A stretch of 64,000 bases of DNA, taken from contig NZ_CP048031.1 of NCBI RefSeq assembly GCF_010092445.1, positions 1,116,001 to 1,180,000 on the forward strand, given 5' to 3'. This document shows, one piece after another, positions 8,464 through 18,638 of this stretch. Source of the DNA: Shewanella sp. Arc9-LZ (lineage in GTDB: Bacteria; Pseudomonadota; Gammaproteobacteria; Enterobacterales; Shewanellaceae). The notes beneath the pieces are model-generated. The model was given only the letters and a program-made list of their open reading frames with translations. It was not told where the DNA came from and did no database searches. The position numbers and the translations under genes were made by a program. Numbering within the stretch: position 1 is the first letter of the stretch; each line of letters opens with the position of its first letter.

Positions 8464-8480
8464 TGGCATGGCTTGTGCTT
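8464..8480 (+). promoter_or_regulatory. Sigma-54 promoter
   Basis: TTGGCATGGCTTGTGCT matches the -24/-12 consensus: GG (8465-8466), exactly ten bases, then GC (8477-8478). Transcription would start near 8490, about 50 nt before the adaptor gene. Enhancer-like palindromes upstream and a GAFTGA-containing activator gene downstream support it. Confidence 0.8.
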
Positions 8481-8538
8481 TATCTTGGTATAAATGTGAA
8501 GAGGTGGGTGCGGTCAGCGCGTTACCTAAGGACCTGAG

Positions 8539-9798
8539 ATGATTAAAGACACAAGTAGCCAAGATACTGTTATTGCGCCTAAGTTAGGCCGTAAATTGCG
8601 CTTACCCTTGATGATAGGTTGCGGTGCAATTTTGATGAGCGCGTTGGTGTGGGCGAGTTTAAGTCATGACAGTAATCAACGTTCGGTTGATGGTGCTGAT
8701 TTACGTTTGGCAACCTTAACCCGTGGCACTTTGGTGCGTGATATTGCCACTACCGGTAAAATTGTGGCGGCCAATGCGCCCATTTTATATAGCACGGAAG
8801 AAGGTGTGGTGACGCTATTAAGTCAGCCTGGTGATGAAGTTGAGCTGGGGCAAGTGGTAGCCAAGATTGAAAGTCCGCGTTTACAAAGTGAATTGCAACA
8901 ACAGCAGTCGATGCTTGAAGGCATGCAGGGCAGTTTAGAGCGCGCCAAGTTAGATGCCCGCCGTGAGCAATTGCGTGTTAGCCAGATTTTAGACATGGCG
9001 AAAGTGGATTTAGAAGCCGCAGATCGTGAAAGTCGTCGTGGCGATCAATTGATTGAGTCGAGTTTGATCAGCAAAATCGATTTTGAAAAAAGCAAAGATG
9101 ATTTACACAAAGCCAAATTATTACATAAGCATGCCCAGCAAGAAGTCGAGCTTATGCGCGATACCCTCAGTTTTGAAATTAAAAACCGCACCCTTGAAGT
9201 ACAACGCCAGGCTTTAGTCGTGAGAGAGTTAACTCGTCAAGCCAACGCCTTGAGTATTATCGCGCCGGTTAGCGGCATTATTGGTAACTGGCTGGTGGAA
9301 CAAAAAGCCCGTATTGCCGCCAGCCAACCAATATTAACTGTGGTCGATTTAACTGCCTTTGAAGCTGAGTTAGCTGTGCCAGAGTCTTATGCCGATGAAC
9401 TGGGTTTAGGGATGGATGTCGAGCTGAGTTTTGGTAACGTTAATGTGGTAGGCCAATTATCGTCAATTTCACCCGAAGTACGTAATCGTGAAGTGACCGC
9501 CCGAGTGCGTTTTGCTGACAGTAACACCTTATCGTTACGTCAAAATCAGCGTTTGTCTGCCCGAGTCTTACTGGAAAACAGGCCCAATGTATTGATAGTG
9601 AAACGCGGTGATTTTCTCAATATGGGCGGCGAAGTGGCGTATCAAGTGAGTGACGCTGTTGCTCATAAGAAAGTCGTTAAATTGGGCGCACGCAGTATGA
9701 GCCAGGTTGAAGTGCTTGAAGGCGGTGAAGCCGGTGATGTATGGGTGATATCCGGTACCGAAACCTTTAAAAATGATCCAACAATTCAAATCCGATAG
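8539..9798 (+). CDS. HlyD/MacA-like periplasmic efflux adaptor
   Basis: 419 residues. An N-terminal membrane anchor (about residues 23-44) is followed by a first half-barrel-sandwich strand (IATTGKIVAANAPILYSTEEGVVTLL), a long coiled-coil hairpin (about 120-230, rich in Gln/Glu/Leu) and a second lipoyl half (ALSIIAPVSGIIGNWLVEQ). Beta-barrel domains finish the protein. This is the membrane-fusion protein linking an ABC exporter to an outer-membrane channel. It is first in the operon with the ATPase and two FtsX permeases. AAGGA precedes the ATG at good spacing, and a sigma-54 promoter lies upstream. No TolC-type gene is present, so a shared channel is likely used. Substrate unknown. Confidence 0.9.
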   Translation: MIKDTSSQDTVIAPKLGRKLRLPLMIGCGAILMSALVWASLSHDSNQRSVDGADLRLATLTRGTLVRDIATTGKIVAANAPILYSTEEGVVTLLSQPGDEVELGQVVAKIESPRLQSELQQQQSMLEGMQGSLERAKLDARREQLRVSQILDMAKVDLEAADRESRRGDQLIESSLISKIDFEKSKDDLHKAKLLHKHAQQEVELMRDTLSFEIKNRTLEVQRQALVVRELTRQANALSIIAPVSGIIGNWLVEQKARIAASQPILTVVDLTAFEAELAVPESYADELGLGMDVELSFGNVNVVGQLSSISPEVRNREVTARVRFADSNTLSLRQNQRLSARVLLENRPNVLIVKRGDFLNMGGEVAYQVSDAVAHKKVVKLGARSMSQVEVLEGGEAGDVWVISGTETFKNDPTIQIR

Positions 9799-9875
9799 CT
9801 AAGTTGATAATTAAGTCGATAGCTAAATCAATAACGAATCAAATAACCAAACACTCAACTGAGTAAGGACATTCT

Positions 9876-10097
9876 ATGACTTTTATTCAACGTAGACAGC
9901 TTATCGCGCTACTGGCGTTATTTATTCTCGCAATAGCGGTGAGTTATCGCATTGATAATCATACAGATTGGTTATCGGTTAGTTTGCAATTAATTGACAT
10001 GAGTAGCCAGGTTTCGAATCGATTAAGAGATATTAGTCCTACCGTTAGTTTGCATATTGATATTAGCGACATGGTCAAGATTAAGCTGCTGTTTTAG
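9876..10097 (+). CDS. 73-residue single-pass membrane protein in the efflux operon
   Basis: Short but probably real. The ATG is preceded by TAAGGAC, the same ribosome-binding motif used by the adaptor and second permease genes of this operon. The product has a basic start (FIQRRQ), one hydrophobic segment (about residues 9-23) and a soluble tail with repeated I/V-D-I-S/D patterns. It sits between the adaptor and the ATPase on the same strand. I do not recognise a family. A small accessory subunit or stabiliser of the transporter is a plausible inference. Frame, SD and context are seen; function is not known. Confidence 0.6.
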   Translation: MTFIQRRQLIALLALFILAIAVSYRIDNHTDWLSVSLQLIDMSSQVSNRLRDISPTVSLHIDISDMVKIKLLF

Positions 10098-10237
10098 CCA
10101 TGACTAATACTAACGGCACTGACGCCAATAGCATTAAAAACAAAAGTATTTAACAAAGCCGTATTCAGATTTGCAAGATTGACATTATCAGCCCTAGGCG
10201 CTGGGATGCGACAACCGAATTAACCAAGGAAGCCATT

Positions 10238-10936
10238 ATGTTATCCATGAAAAATATCAGTAAAGTATTCAAAACTGACTTAGTTGAAACCCATGCGCTA
10301 CGCGACTTTAACCTTGAAGTGAAAGAAGGTGAGTTTGTTGCGGTGACAGGCCCGTCTGGTTCAGGTAAAACCACCTTTTTGAATATTGCGGGTTTGCTCG
10401 AAGGCTTTACCTCTGGCGAGTTCAGCCTTGATGGCGTTAATGTGTCGAATTTAAGTGACAACAAAAGCGCTAAAGTCCGTAATGAAAAAATTGGCTTTAT
10501 CTTTCAGGGGTTCAACCTTATTCCCGATCTTAATCTGGCCGAAAATGTTGAAGTGCCGCTGCGTTATCGCGGTATGAATGCCAGTGAGCGTAAGCGCCGA
10601 GTCGAGTCCGCATTAGAACAAGTCGGCTTAGGTGCGCGGATGAAACACTTACCGACGCAATTGTCTGGCGGACAACAACAACGTGTCGCTATTGCGCGTG
10701 CATTAGCAGGCGAACCACGGTTTTTATTAGCCGATGAACCAACCGGTAATTTAGACAGCTTAATGGCGCGCCAGGTGATGGAATTACTTGAAAATATCAA
10801 TCAACAAGGCACCACTATTATTATGGTGACCCATGACTCAGAGCTTGCGCGTCGTGCCCAGCGCAATATTCAAATTGTTGATGGTCAAGTGTGTGATTTT
10901 TCGATGTACCAACCAGCTGCTACCGGCACTCGCTAA
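10238..10936 (+). CDS. MacB/LolD-type ABC transporter ATP-binding protein
   Basis: 232 residues with the complete ABC set: Walker A GPSGSGKTT (about 38-46), Q-loop FQGFNL, signature LSGGQQQR, Walker B FLLADEPTGNLDS and the His switch MVTHD. The EPTGNLDS form is typical of the MacB/LolD/FtsE class that pairs with FtsX-type permeases. It is followed 10 bp later by the first permease gene and precedes a second permease. It is cytoplasmic and powers the efflux or membrane-stress complex assembled with the adaptor. SD AAGGA is present. Substrate unknown. Confidence 0.93.
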   Translation: MLSMKNISKVFKTDLVETHALRDFNLEVKEGEFVAVTGPSGSGKTTFLNIAGLLEGFTSGEFSLDGVNVSNLSDNKSAKVRNEKIGFIFQGFNLIPDLNLAENVEVPLRYRGMNASERKRRVESALEQVGLGARMKHLPTQLSGGQQQRVAIARALAGEPRFLLADEPTGNLDSLMARQVMELLENINQQGTTIIMVTHDSELARRAQRNIQIVDGQVCDFSMYQPAATGTR

Positions 10937-10946
10937 GGGGAACACT

Positions 10947-12260
10947 ATGTTTTTTTACTATTGTGATTTAGCGTGGCGAAGTATCCGTAAAACACCGATG
11001 TTATCGATGTTGATGGTATTAGCGATTTCGATTGGTATCGGCATTACTATCACTACGCTCAATGTCTATAAAACTATGTCTTATAATCCGGCGGGCGATC
11101 GCAGTGAGGTGATTAATTCAGTGCAGTTGTGGAGCCAAGGCTTGGATACCTGGGATGAGTTTATTCCAAGCATCACCTATATGGATGCGATGAACTTGCG
11201 CAATAACAAAGAATTAAGCCTCAAAGCAGCGACTTATCGAACCGGCTTAGCATTACAATCTGACAATCCTAAAATTGAACCCGTGTTGAACAGCGTTCGG
11301 TTAACCGACAGAGACTTTTTTAGGATTTTTTCGGTACCCTTTATTTATGGCAGTTACTGGGATACCAGTGTTGATTTACGCCCAGCTTACCAAGTAGTGA
11401 TTAGTCAAAAATTAAATTTACGCTTTTTTGAAGGTAAAAATAGCGTAGGCAAAACACTCTTTTTAGACCGTAAACCTTATCAAATTGTTGGGGTGATTGA
11501 TGACTGGAATCCGCAACCTAAATACTACGATCCACTAAATGGTGCGTTTAATGATGCTGAAGAGATATTCATTCCGTTTTCGTTAACAGGCCAAGAAGAA
11601 TTTGATGTATGGGGTAACACCAGCGGTTGGAAGTTCGAACCCATGATCACATACAGCGACCGCTTAGCGTCAGAAAAAGTATGGATTCAATTTTGGACTG
11701 AACTGAACACCGATGAGCAGAAACAAAGCTTTTTAGGCTGGTTAACGCGTTATGTTGAGCAGCAAAGAGCGCTCGGCCGCTTTACTGATACCGCTAAAAT
11801 CCCTAGCGAGTCAGTGCAAATTAGCGACATCGCGAAATGGCTTGAAGATAACGATGTGGTGCCCAAAGATAACAAAATACTCGTCGGTTTAAGCTTGCTG
11901 TTTTTAAGCGTGTGCTTGGTGAATATTCTCGGGCTGTTGCTAACCAAGTTTTTAAAGCGTGCGCCAGAGGTGGGTGTTCGTCGTGCTATTGGTGCCAGTC
12001 GTGGACAGATTTTTAGTCAGTATATGGTCGAAGTGGGTATGATTGGTTTTATCGGTGGCGTAGTGGGTTTGTTATGGGCTTGGGGGTCGTTAACGGCGCT
12101 GCATAGCTATTTTTCAATGGACCAAAGTGTTACTGGGCTTGATGCCAGTATGTGGATTATCACGCCATTAATTGCTATCTCTACCGCGGTATTGGCTGGG
12201 GTTTACCCTGCTTGGGTGGTGTGCCGCACTAAACCCAGTGTGTATTTAAAAGCCCAATAA
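10947..12260 (+). CDS. FtsX/MacB-type ABC permease, first subunit
   Basis: The start is the ATG at 10947, seven bases after AAGGGG and just past the ATPase stop. A longer open frame reaching back into the ATPase gene is rejected. The 437-residue product has an N-terminal membrane helix (TPMLSMLMVLAISIGIGITI), a large periplasmic MacB-PCD-like domain, and three C-terminal helices. The FtsX signature EVGVRRAIGASRGQIF lies between the first two of these. It probably pairs with the next permease as a heterodimer with the shared ATPase. The operon resembles putative ABC export systems controlled by sigma-54 regulators. Substrate unknown. Confidence 0.9.
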   Translation: MFFYYCDLAWRSIRKTPMLSMLMVLAISIGIGITITTLNVYKTMSYNPAGDRSEVINSVQLWSQGLDTWDEFIPSITYMDAMNLRNNKELSLKAATYRTGLALQSDNPKIEPVLNSVRLTDRDFFRIFSVPFIYGSYWDTSVDLRPAYQVVISQKLNLRFFEGKNSVGKTLFLDRKPYQIVGVIDDWNPQPKYYDPLNGAFNDAEEIFIPFSLTGQEEFDVWGNTSGWKFEPMITYSDRLASEKVWIQFWTELNTDEQKQSFLGWLTRYVEQQRALGRFTDTAKIPSESVQISDIAKWLEDNDVVPKDNKILVGLSLLFLSVCLVNILGLLLTKFLKRAPEVGVRRAIGASRGQIFSQYMVEVGMIGFIGGVVGLLWAWGSLTALHSYFSMDQSVTGLDASMWIITPLIAISTAVLAGVYPAWVVCRTKPSVYLKAQ

Positions 12261-12290
12261 CTCCAGTTAAGCTTAAGAAAGGACATCACC

Positions 12291-13499
12291 ATGTTACATA
12301 TCAAACCGATTTTATCCAGTTTAATGCGCAGTAAAAGTGCGCCGGTTTTATTGCTATTGCAGATTATTTTGTCGGTTGCGATAGTCGCCAATGCGAGCTT
12401 TATTATTAACGAACGTTTGTCGCTAATGCAGCGAGAATCTGGCTATGCCGAAGATCAGATCCTGACCTTTAACCTGTATAATTTCGATCCTGCTATCGAC
12501 AACATGAAACAAAACCAAGTTGACCAACAAATTTTGCGTTCGCTGCCCAATGTAATTGATGCCAGTTACAGCAATATGTTGCCGTTAAGCGGCAGCGGAT
12601 GGATGGATCGCTATGTTGACGGCCCAGATGCCGATACCGCTAAAAGCACCCCTGGGTTTGCCTTTTATTTGGGTAATGAGCACTTACTCAATGTGATGGG
12701 AGCGAAGTTAATTGCCGGGCGAAATTTTACCGCCGATGAAATTAATACCAGCTTAGATGACAGCGGCATGATGGCGTTAGTGTCGCAACCGTTAGCCAAA
12801 GCCTTTTGGGGCGATGAGTCACCTTTAGGTAAAACCATGTATCAAGGTGAGCAAGCCGTGACCATTATAGGCGTAGTGGATAAGCTGCAAGGTGCTTGGG
12901 TTGACCACGAAAACTTTGAATACAGCGTGATCCAGAATATCGATTTTGGTGGCAGTAGTAGTAATAAATCATACATGGTGCGGGCATTACCTGAACATAT
13001 TCCAGCGTTAGAAGAAGCCATTAGTAAAGCCTTGTATGCAGAAAACCCAAACCGTGTAGTGGAAAACTTCCAAACACTCACCACGATTAAAAATTTAACT
13101 TACAGTAACCACCGTTTAATGGCGACAGTGTTAAGTATTATGGTGGTGTTATTGTTATTAATTACAGCGTTGGGATTAACCGGTATGGTGATGTTTAATA
13201 TTCAACGCCGCACCAAACAAATAGGCACTCGCCGCGCGCTGGGTGCACGTAAACGTGACATTATTGAATACTTTATGGTGGAAAATTACCTAATTTGTAT
13301 TGTCGGTGGGGTCATCGGTGGCATGCTATCGTTGGTACTTGGGCAGCAATTAATGTCACTGTATAGCTTACCTATGGTACCGGTGATTTATCCGATTATC
13401 TCTGTTATTGGTTTGCTGGTTGTAACTACGCTAGCGGTAATAGTGCCCGCAGCTAAGGCGGCTAATATTTCACCCGCCATGGCAACGCGCAGTGTGTAG
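12291..13499 (+). CDS. FtsX/MacB-type ABC permease, second subunit
   Basis: 402 residues, 30 bp after the first permease, with AAAGGAC before the ATG. It has an N-terminal helix (VLLLLQIILSVAIVANASF), a periplasmic domain, and three C-terminal helices. The FtsX motif TKQIGTRRALGARKRDIIEYF lies on the cytoplasmic loop. Sequence similarity to the first permease is confined to this architecture, suggesting a heterodimeric permease. It is the last structural gene of the operon. A 12-bp tandem repeat follows, then the two-component genes. No clear terminator is seen between them, so partial read-through into the regulator genes is possible. Confidence 0.9.
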   Translation: MLHIKPILSSLMRSKSAPVLLLLQIILSVAIVANASFIINERLSLMQRESGYAEDQILTFNLYNFDPAIDNMKQNQVDQQILRSLPNVIDASYSNMLPLSGSGWMDRYVDGPDADTAKSTPGFAFYLGNEHLLNVMGAKLIAGRNFTADEINTSLDDSGMMALVSQPLAKAFWGDESPLGKTMYQGEQAVTIIGVVDKLQGAWVDHENFEYSVIQNIDFGGSSSNKSYMVRALPEHIPALEEAISKALYAENPNRVVENFQTLTTIKNLTYSNHRLMATVLSIMVVLLLLITALGLTGMVMFNIQRRTKQIGTRRALGARKRDIIEYFMVENYLICIVGGVIGGMLSLVLGQQLMSLYSLPMVPVIYPIISVIGLLVVTTLAVIVPAAKAANISPAMATRSV

Positions 13500-13517
13500 A
13501 CCGCATACCATTAGAGG

Positions 13518-13565
13518 CTCAGCTTGGTACTCAGCTTGGTACTCAGCTTGGTACTCAGCTTGAGA
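13518..13565 (+). repeat. 12-bp tandem repeat (CTCAGCTTGGTA)
   Basis: Four in-phase copies, the last diverging to CTCAGCTTGAGA. The tract lies between the second permease and the response-regulator gene. Likely slippage-generated; copy number may vary between strains. Confidence 0.9.
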
Positions 13566-13683
13566 CTCTATGCGAGACAGTCATTGCTAATGTATTGAAT
13601 TTTGCCCTAGCGTGCTAGGCTTATAAACGTGACTAATAAATACAGATATTTGGATATAACTCAATGAGAACAACATCATCGTA

Positions 13684-15087
13684 ATGGATAATATTTTAAT
13701 TGTTGATGACAATCACGCCATTTGCCAAGCGCTTGCGTTAATGATTGAACTGCATGGCTATCAGGCAATTTTTTGTCATTCACCAGAAGCGGCTATTGAG
13801 ATTGTGACTAATAAAGAGATCAGCTTAGTCATTCAAGACATGAACTTTAGCCGTGATACCACCTCGGGTGAAGAAGGCAAGCAACTGTTTTACGCATTGC
13901 GTCAGTTACAGCCTAATTTACCGATTATTTTAATGACTGCGTGGACCCAATTAGAAACCGCTGTCGAGTTGGTTAAAGCGGGGGCAGCTGATTACATGGG
14001 GAAACCGTGGGATGACGCTAAGCTGCTTAATAGTATTAGCAACCTATTATCAATTTATCGACTGTCTCAGCAAAATAGCCAATTAACCCGGATAGACAGT
14101 GAACGCATGTCGGCCATTAATGGCGCCGATTTATGTGGCTTAATTTTTGGTAGTGGTGCCATGCAGCGCTGTGTTGATTTGGCATTGCAAGTTGCGCGAT
14201 CCGATGTGTCGGTGATGATCACTGGCCCCAATGGTGCGGGCAAAGACAAAATAGCCGATATTTTACAGGCCAACTCGCCATTAAAAGATAAACCGTTTAT
14301 TAAGGTCAATATTGGTGCTTTACCAATGGATTTATTAGAGGCCGAATTGTTTGGCGCCGAAGCGGGTGCTTTTACGGGCGCCAATAAAACCCGTATGGGC
14401 CGTTTTGAAGCTGCCGATGGTGGCACATTATTTTTAGATGAAATTGGTAATTTGCCATTATCTGGCCAAGTGAAACTATTGCGCGTGTTGCAAACCGGTG
14501 AGTTTGAACGTTTAGGCAGTCATCAAACCCGTAAAGTGAATGTGCGAGTGATTAGCGCAACCAACGCGGATTTAGCCGACGACATTGCTCATGGGCGTTT
14601 TCGTGAAGATTTATTTTATCGTTTAAATGTCATTGAGCTAGCCATATCACCATTGAATCAACGCCAGGATGATATTTTACCGTTAGTGAAACACTTTATT
14701 GGTGCTCATTATAGCCTTGATAAGTCGACCCAGCAGGCGTTAATTAATCACAGTTGGTCGGGTAATGTGCGTGAATTAGAAAATGCCTGCAAAAGGGCGG
14801 CGCTGTTAGCTAAGTCACCACAATTAACGATTGATGACTTTGGCTTGATGGCGATAGCTAATGGCGGTGCAGCTACCCAGCATGCGCTTGTTGTTGAACA
14901 TCATCTTGGCCAACAAGATCAGGGCATTGATGACACACAGTCGATTTGCGAACCCGATAAGCAACAGCTAGAAGACGCTTTAGCGCAATATAATGGCGTC
15001 ATTGCCAGAGTAGCAAAATCGTTTGGCTTGAGTAGACAAGCCCTTTATCGCCGTATGGAGAAATATGGCCTTAGGGTGACTAGATAA
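13684..15087 (+). CDS. NtrC-family sigma-54-dependent response regulator
   Basis: 467 residues in three domains. The receiver has phospho-acceptor Asp52 (LVIQDMNF). The AAA+ domain has a Walker A variant GPNGAGKDK, the sigma-54 contact loop GAFTGA at residues 228-233, and GGTLFLDEIGNLP. The C-terminal Fis-type helix-turn-helix is VAKSFGLSRQALYRRMEKYG. It should activate a sigma-54 promoter, and one with upstream palindromes is found in front of the efflux adaptor gene about 5 kb away in the same cluster. Its stop overlaps the start of the kinase gene by one base, so the two are translationally coupled. The regulatory link to the efflux operon is inference. Confidence 0.93.
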   Translation: MDNILIVDDNHAICQALALMIELHGYQAIFCHSPEAAIEIVTNKEISLVIQDMNFSRDTTSGEEGKQLFYALRQLQPNLPIILMTAWTQLETAVELVKAGAADYMGKPWDDAKLLNSISNLLSIYRLSQQNSQLTRIDSERMSAINGADLCGLIFGSGAMQRCVDLALQVARSDVSVMITGPNGAGKDKIADILQANSPLKDKPFIKVNIGALPMDLLEAELFGAEAGAFTGANKTRMGRFEAADGGTLFLDEIGNLPLSGQVKLLRVLQTGEFERLGSHQTRKVNVRVISATNADLADDIAHGRFREDLFYRLNVIELAISPLNQRQDDILPLVKHFIGAHYSLDKSTQQALINHSWSGNVRELENACKRAALLAKSPQLTIDDFGLMAIANGGAATQHALVVEHHLGQQDQGIDDTQSICEPDKQQLEDALAQYNGVIARVAKSFGLSRQALYRRMEKYGLRVTR

Positions 15088-16445
15088 TGATGTTATCACT
15101 GCGCACTAAATTGCTGATCAGTAACATGTTGAGCTGCCTTTTGGGAGCGATGTCAGGCGCTTTAGTGTGGCTTACATTGGGTGATGACACCTTATGGTTG
15201 GCTATTATTGTGATGCTGGCGGTGTGTTATTTTTGCAGTATGTGGCTAACAAGACGATTAAGTGAAAGTCTGCAAGCATTGGAAATCGGTCTACTTAACT
15301 TTAAAGATAATGATTTTAGTGTGTCGCTGCATCCCTACGGCGAACCACAATTAGATGCGCTAGTGAGCTTATATAACCAAGCATCGGCAAAATTGCGTAG
15401 TGAGCGACAGTTTATTTATCAGCGCGAGTTAATGCTCGATAAAGTGATTCAGAACTCACCTAATGTCATGCTATTAATCGATAATTCCCAGCGAGTCATT
15501 TACGCCAATGGCGCAGCAAGACATTTGTTTAATCAGGGTGTCAAAGTAGAAGGCATGTTGTTACCTGATCTTGTGGTGATGTTACCCGACACGCTTAAAG
15601 CGGCGTTAAGCAGTGAGCAAGAAGGACTGTTTTCGATGGGCGGTAGCGGGGCCGATGGTGTTGATAGTCATTCTAATACTGATGCTGACAGTAGCGACGT
15701 TGAAACCTGGCATATCTCTCGTGGCCGCTTCACTCAAAACAATCAGCAGCACCATTTAATTTTGCTTAAACAGCTCACCAAAGAACTTAACCGCCAAGAA
15801 GTGGCTGTGTGGAAAAAGGTGATTCGAATTATTAGCCACGAGCTTAATAACTCGGTCGCGCCCATTGCTTCTATGGTCAACTCCGGTAAGTTTTTAACCC
15901 AGCATTTAGACGACAGCAAGTTGCAATTAATTTTTGATACCATCGAAAATCGCACCACACACCTGAGCCAATTTATTTCCCATTATGCTCAGTTTGCTAA
16001 GTTACCACTGCCACAAAAAGCCTCAATTGATTGGGCTAAGATGACCCAGCAATTAGCGCAGCAATACCCATTTAAATTGTTGTCACCTTTACCGATTAAG
16101 CCGATAAAACTCGATGCAGTGCAATTAGAACAAGTCTTTATTAATCTGCTTAAAAACGCTCACGAGTCTGGCGCGGAGGCAGACACTGTGTCGATAACGT
16201 TTGAGGAAGTGACTCATCCAATTAACGGGTTATTAATCAAAGTAGATGACCAAGGTTGCGGGATGTCTAGCGAGGTATTGTCGCAAGCCTTGTTACCGTT
16301 TTACTCAACTAAACAATCTGGTACAGGGATTGGTTTGCCATTATGTCGCGAGATTATTGAAGCGCATGGTGGCCGTATTAGTATGCAAAACCGCCCAGAA
16401 GGCGGCTTAAGCGTCAAAGTATGGTTGCCTTCACAGGAGGGTTAA
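15087..16445 (+). CDS. Membrane sensor histidine kinase, partner of the NtrC-type regulator
   Basis: 452 residues. Two N-terminal membrane helices (about residues 8-30 and 35-52) have almost no periplasmic loop, so sensing is probably intramembrane or cytoplasmic. A HAMP-like linker and a PAS-like segment (VIQNSPNVMLLIDNSQRVIY) follow. The DHp motif ISHELNNSVAP carries His251, and the ATPase domain has N-box FINLLKNAHESG, DDQGCGM and GTGIGLPLCREI. The ATG overlaps the regulator stop (TAATG). It should phosphorylate the adjacent regulator and so control the efflux operon. Lacking a periplasmic sensor domain, it may sense membrane state or the transporter itself, by inference. Confidence 0.92.
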   Translation: MMLSLRTKLLISNMLSCLLGAMSGALVWLTLGDDTLWLAIIVMLAVCYFCSMWLTRRLSESLQALEIGLLNFKDNDFSVSLHPYGEPQLDALVSLYNQASAKLRSERQFIYQRELMLDKVIQNSPNVMLLIDNSQRVIYANGAARHLFNQGVKVEGMLLPDLVVMLPDTLKAALSSEQEGLFSMGGSGADGVDSHSNTDADSSDVETWHISRGRFTQNNQQHHLILLKQLTKELNRQEVAVWKKVIRIISHELNNSVAPIASMVNSGKFLTQHLDDSKLQLIFDTIENRTTHLSQFISHYAQFAKLPLPQKASIDWAKMTQQLAQQYPFKLLSPLPIKPIKLDAVQLEQVFINLLKNAHESGAEADTVSITFEEVTHPINGLLIKVDDQGCGMSSEVLSQALLPFYSTKQSGTGIGLPLCREIIEAHGGRISMQNRPEGGLSVKVWLPSQEG

Positions 16446-16610
16446 TATGTGATTTTTAGCCCTAACTAAGGCTATTAATTGTGCGTTGATATCAGCGTTT
16501 AATAAATAATAATGTCTGATTATTGATAATAACGTTTGATCATTTCGATCAATGTTTTCCAAGTGAGTTGAAGCCGTAAAACGTTTTTGCCCCAAGGTTT
16601 GTTTAGAAAT

Positions 16611-16767
16611 ATGGCCTGCGGCCACTAACGTCGTGGCGCTTCACCCACACCAGACCAAGAGGAAACCAACGGCTGTTCCCTCTTGGAACTCCCAGCCGCC
16701 ACATCAAAATTATCTGAAAAGCGATAATTTCGCGACGTGGATCAATCCAGCTTTTGACTGCATTTGA
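16611..16767 (+). repeat. Dispersed multi-hairpin repeat, copy D, left part (split by IS3)
   Basis: Head ATGGCCTGCGGCCAC, the CCAAGAGG/CCTCTTGG stem and the AAATTATC/GATAATTT stem run up to ATCCAGCTTTTGACTGCATTTGA. There the IS3-family element begins. The remainder of the unit resumes after the element near 18017. Confidence 0.85.
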
Positions 16768-16804
16768 TGTGGTCAAGTAAAACTGTACACAAACAGGGGG
16801 TGTT

Positions 16805-17946
<1,142 letters not shown>

Positions 17947-18016
17947 TACTTTTTACACCGTTTTATCTTAAGGGGATTTTACCTCAATCGGTGTACAGAT
18001 TCATTAAGCCACAATA

Positions 18017-18157
18017 ATTTGAAGCCTGCTTCGGCCTTATTCGAAAATGCTAACGCTTCAGATGGGGCGTCCCTTCCCCTCTAAAGCTAACCAGACATCC
18101 ATGTCTGGGCTCACGTCATTTTCTTCAACGGCTTCAAGTTCAGAGTTGAATTTGGAC
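18017..18157 (+). repeat. Dispersed multi-hairpin repeat, copy D, right part
   Basis: Resumes as ATTTGAAGCCTGCTTCGGCC, then stem 1 GGGGCGTCCCTTCCCC (18064-18079), stem 2 CCAGACAT/ATGTCTGG (18091-18108) and the constant tail. Joined to the segment ending at 16767 it restores a complete unit, showing that the IS3 element inserted into a pre-existing copy. Confidence 0.85.
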
Positions 18158-18205
18158 CGTTGCAAGCAATATACGTAACTCATTTATGCCCCATTATGTT
18201 TTTAG

Positions 18206-18500
18206 ATTATGGCCTGCGGCCACTAACGTCGTGGCGCTTCACCCACACCAGACCAAAAGGAAACCAACGGCTGTTCCCTCTTGGATCACCCAGCCGCCCC
18301 GCAACATTTTCAAACAGCGAAAAGGTCGCCATGGGGTTGATCCAGCTTTTGACTTTATTGTTATTCCGCCTCGGACTTATTCGAAAATGCTAACGCTTCC
18401 GATGGTACATCCTGTACCCCGAAAGCTAGCCTGACATCCATGTCAGGATTCACGCTATTTTCTTCAACGTCCTCAAGTTCAGAGTTGAATTTGTCCCTTT
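18206..18500 (+). repeat. Dispersed multi-hairpin repeat, copy E
   Basis: A full unit in direct orientation to copy D. It has the head, CCAAAAGG...CCCTCTTGG (one arm changed), a TTTTC/GAAAA stem, stem 1 GGTACA/TGTACC (18404-18418), stem 2 CCTGACAT/ATGTCAGG (18430-18447) and the tail. It ends about 30 bp from the 3' end of the group II intron. Short open frames inside are repeat artefacts. Confidence 0.85.
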
Positions 18501-18568
18501 TAAAGTCAGTATATCTGACACGTTTATGTCGGATAGACGACACTTGTTACCAAGTGCCGCCCTCCTAA

Positions 18569-18602
18569 GAACCCAGCGTGCAACTTTCACTGCACTAGGC
18601 TC
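18569..18602 (-). ncRNA. Group II intron domain V
   Basis: The complement is a 34-nt hairpin starting GAGCCTAGTGCAGTGAAAG and closing in GCTGGGTTC. The GAGCC start, GTGAAAG tetraloop region and pairing GGGTTC are the classic catalytic domain V pattern. Domain VI (CACTTG-GTAA-CAAGTG, 18541-18556) follows in the expected order. Confidence 0.88.
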
Positions 18603-18638
18603 AAGCCTCCACAAAGGTATCGTTAGATACCCAGCAAC

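Noticed and set aside
10833..10946. Upstream extension of the first FtsX permease into the ATPase gene
   Set aside because: The ATG at 10947 has AAGGGG at proper spacing and starts a normal FtsX N-terminus.
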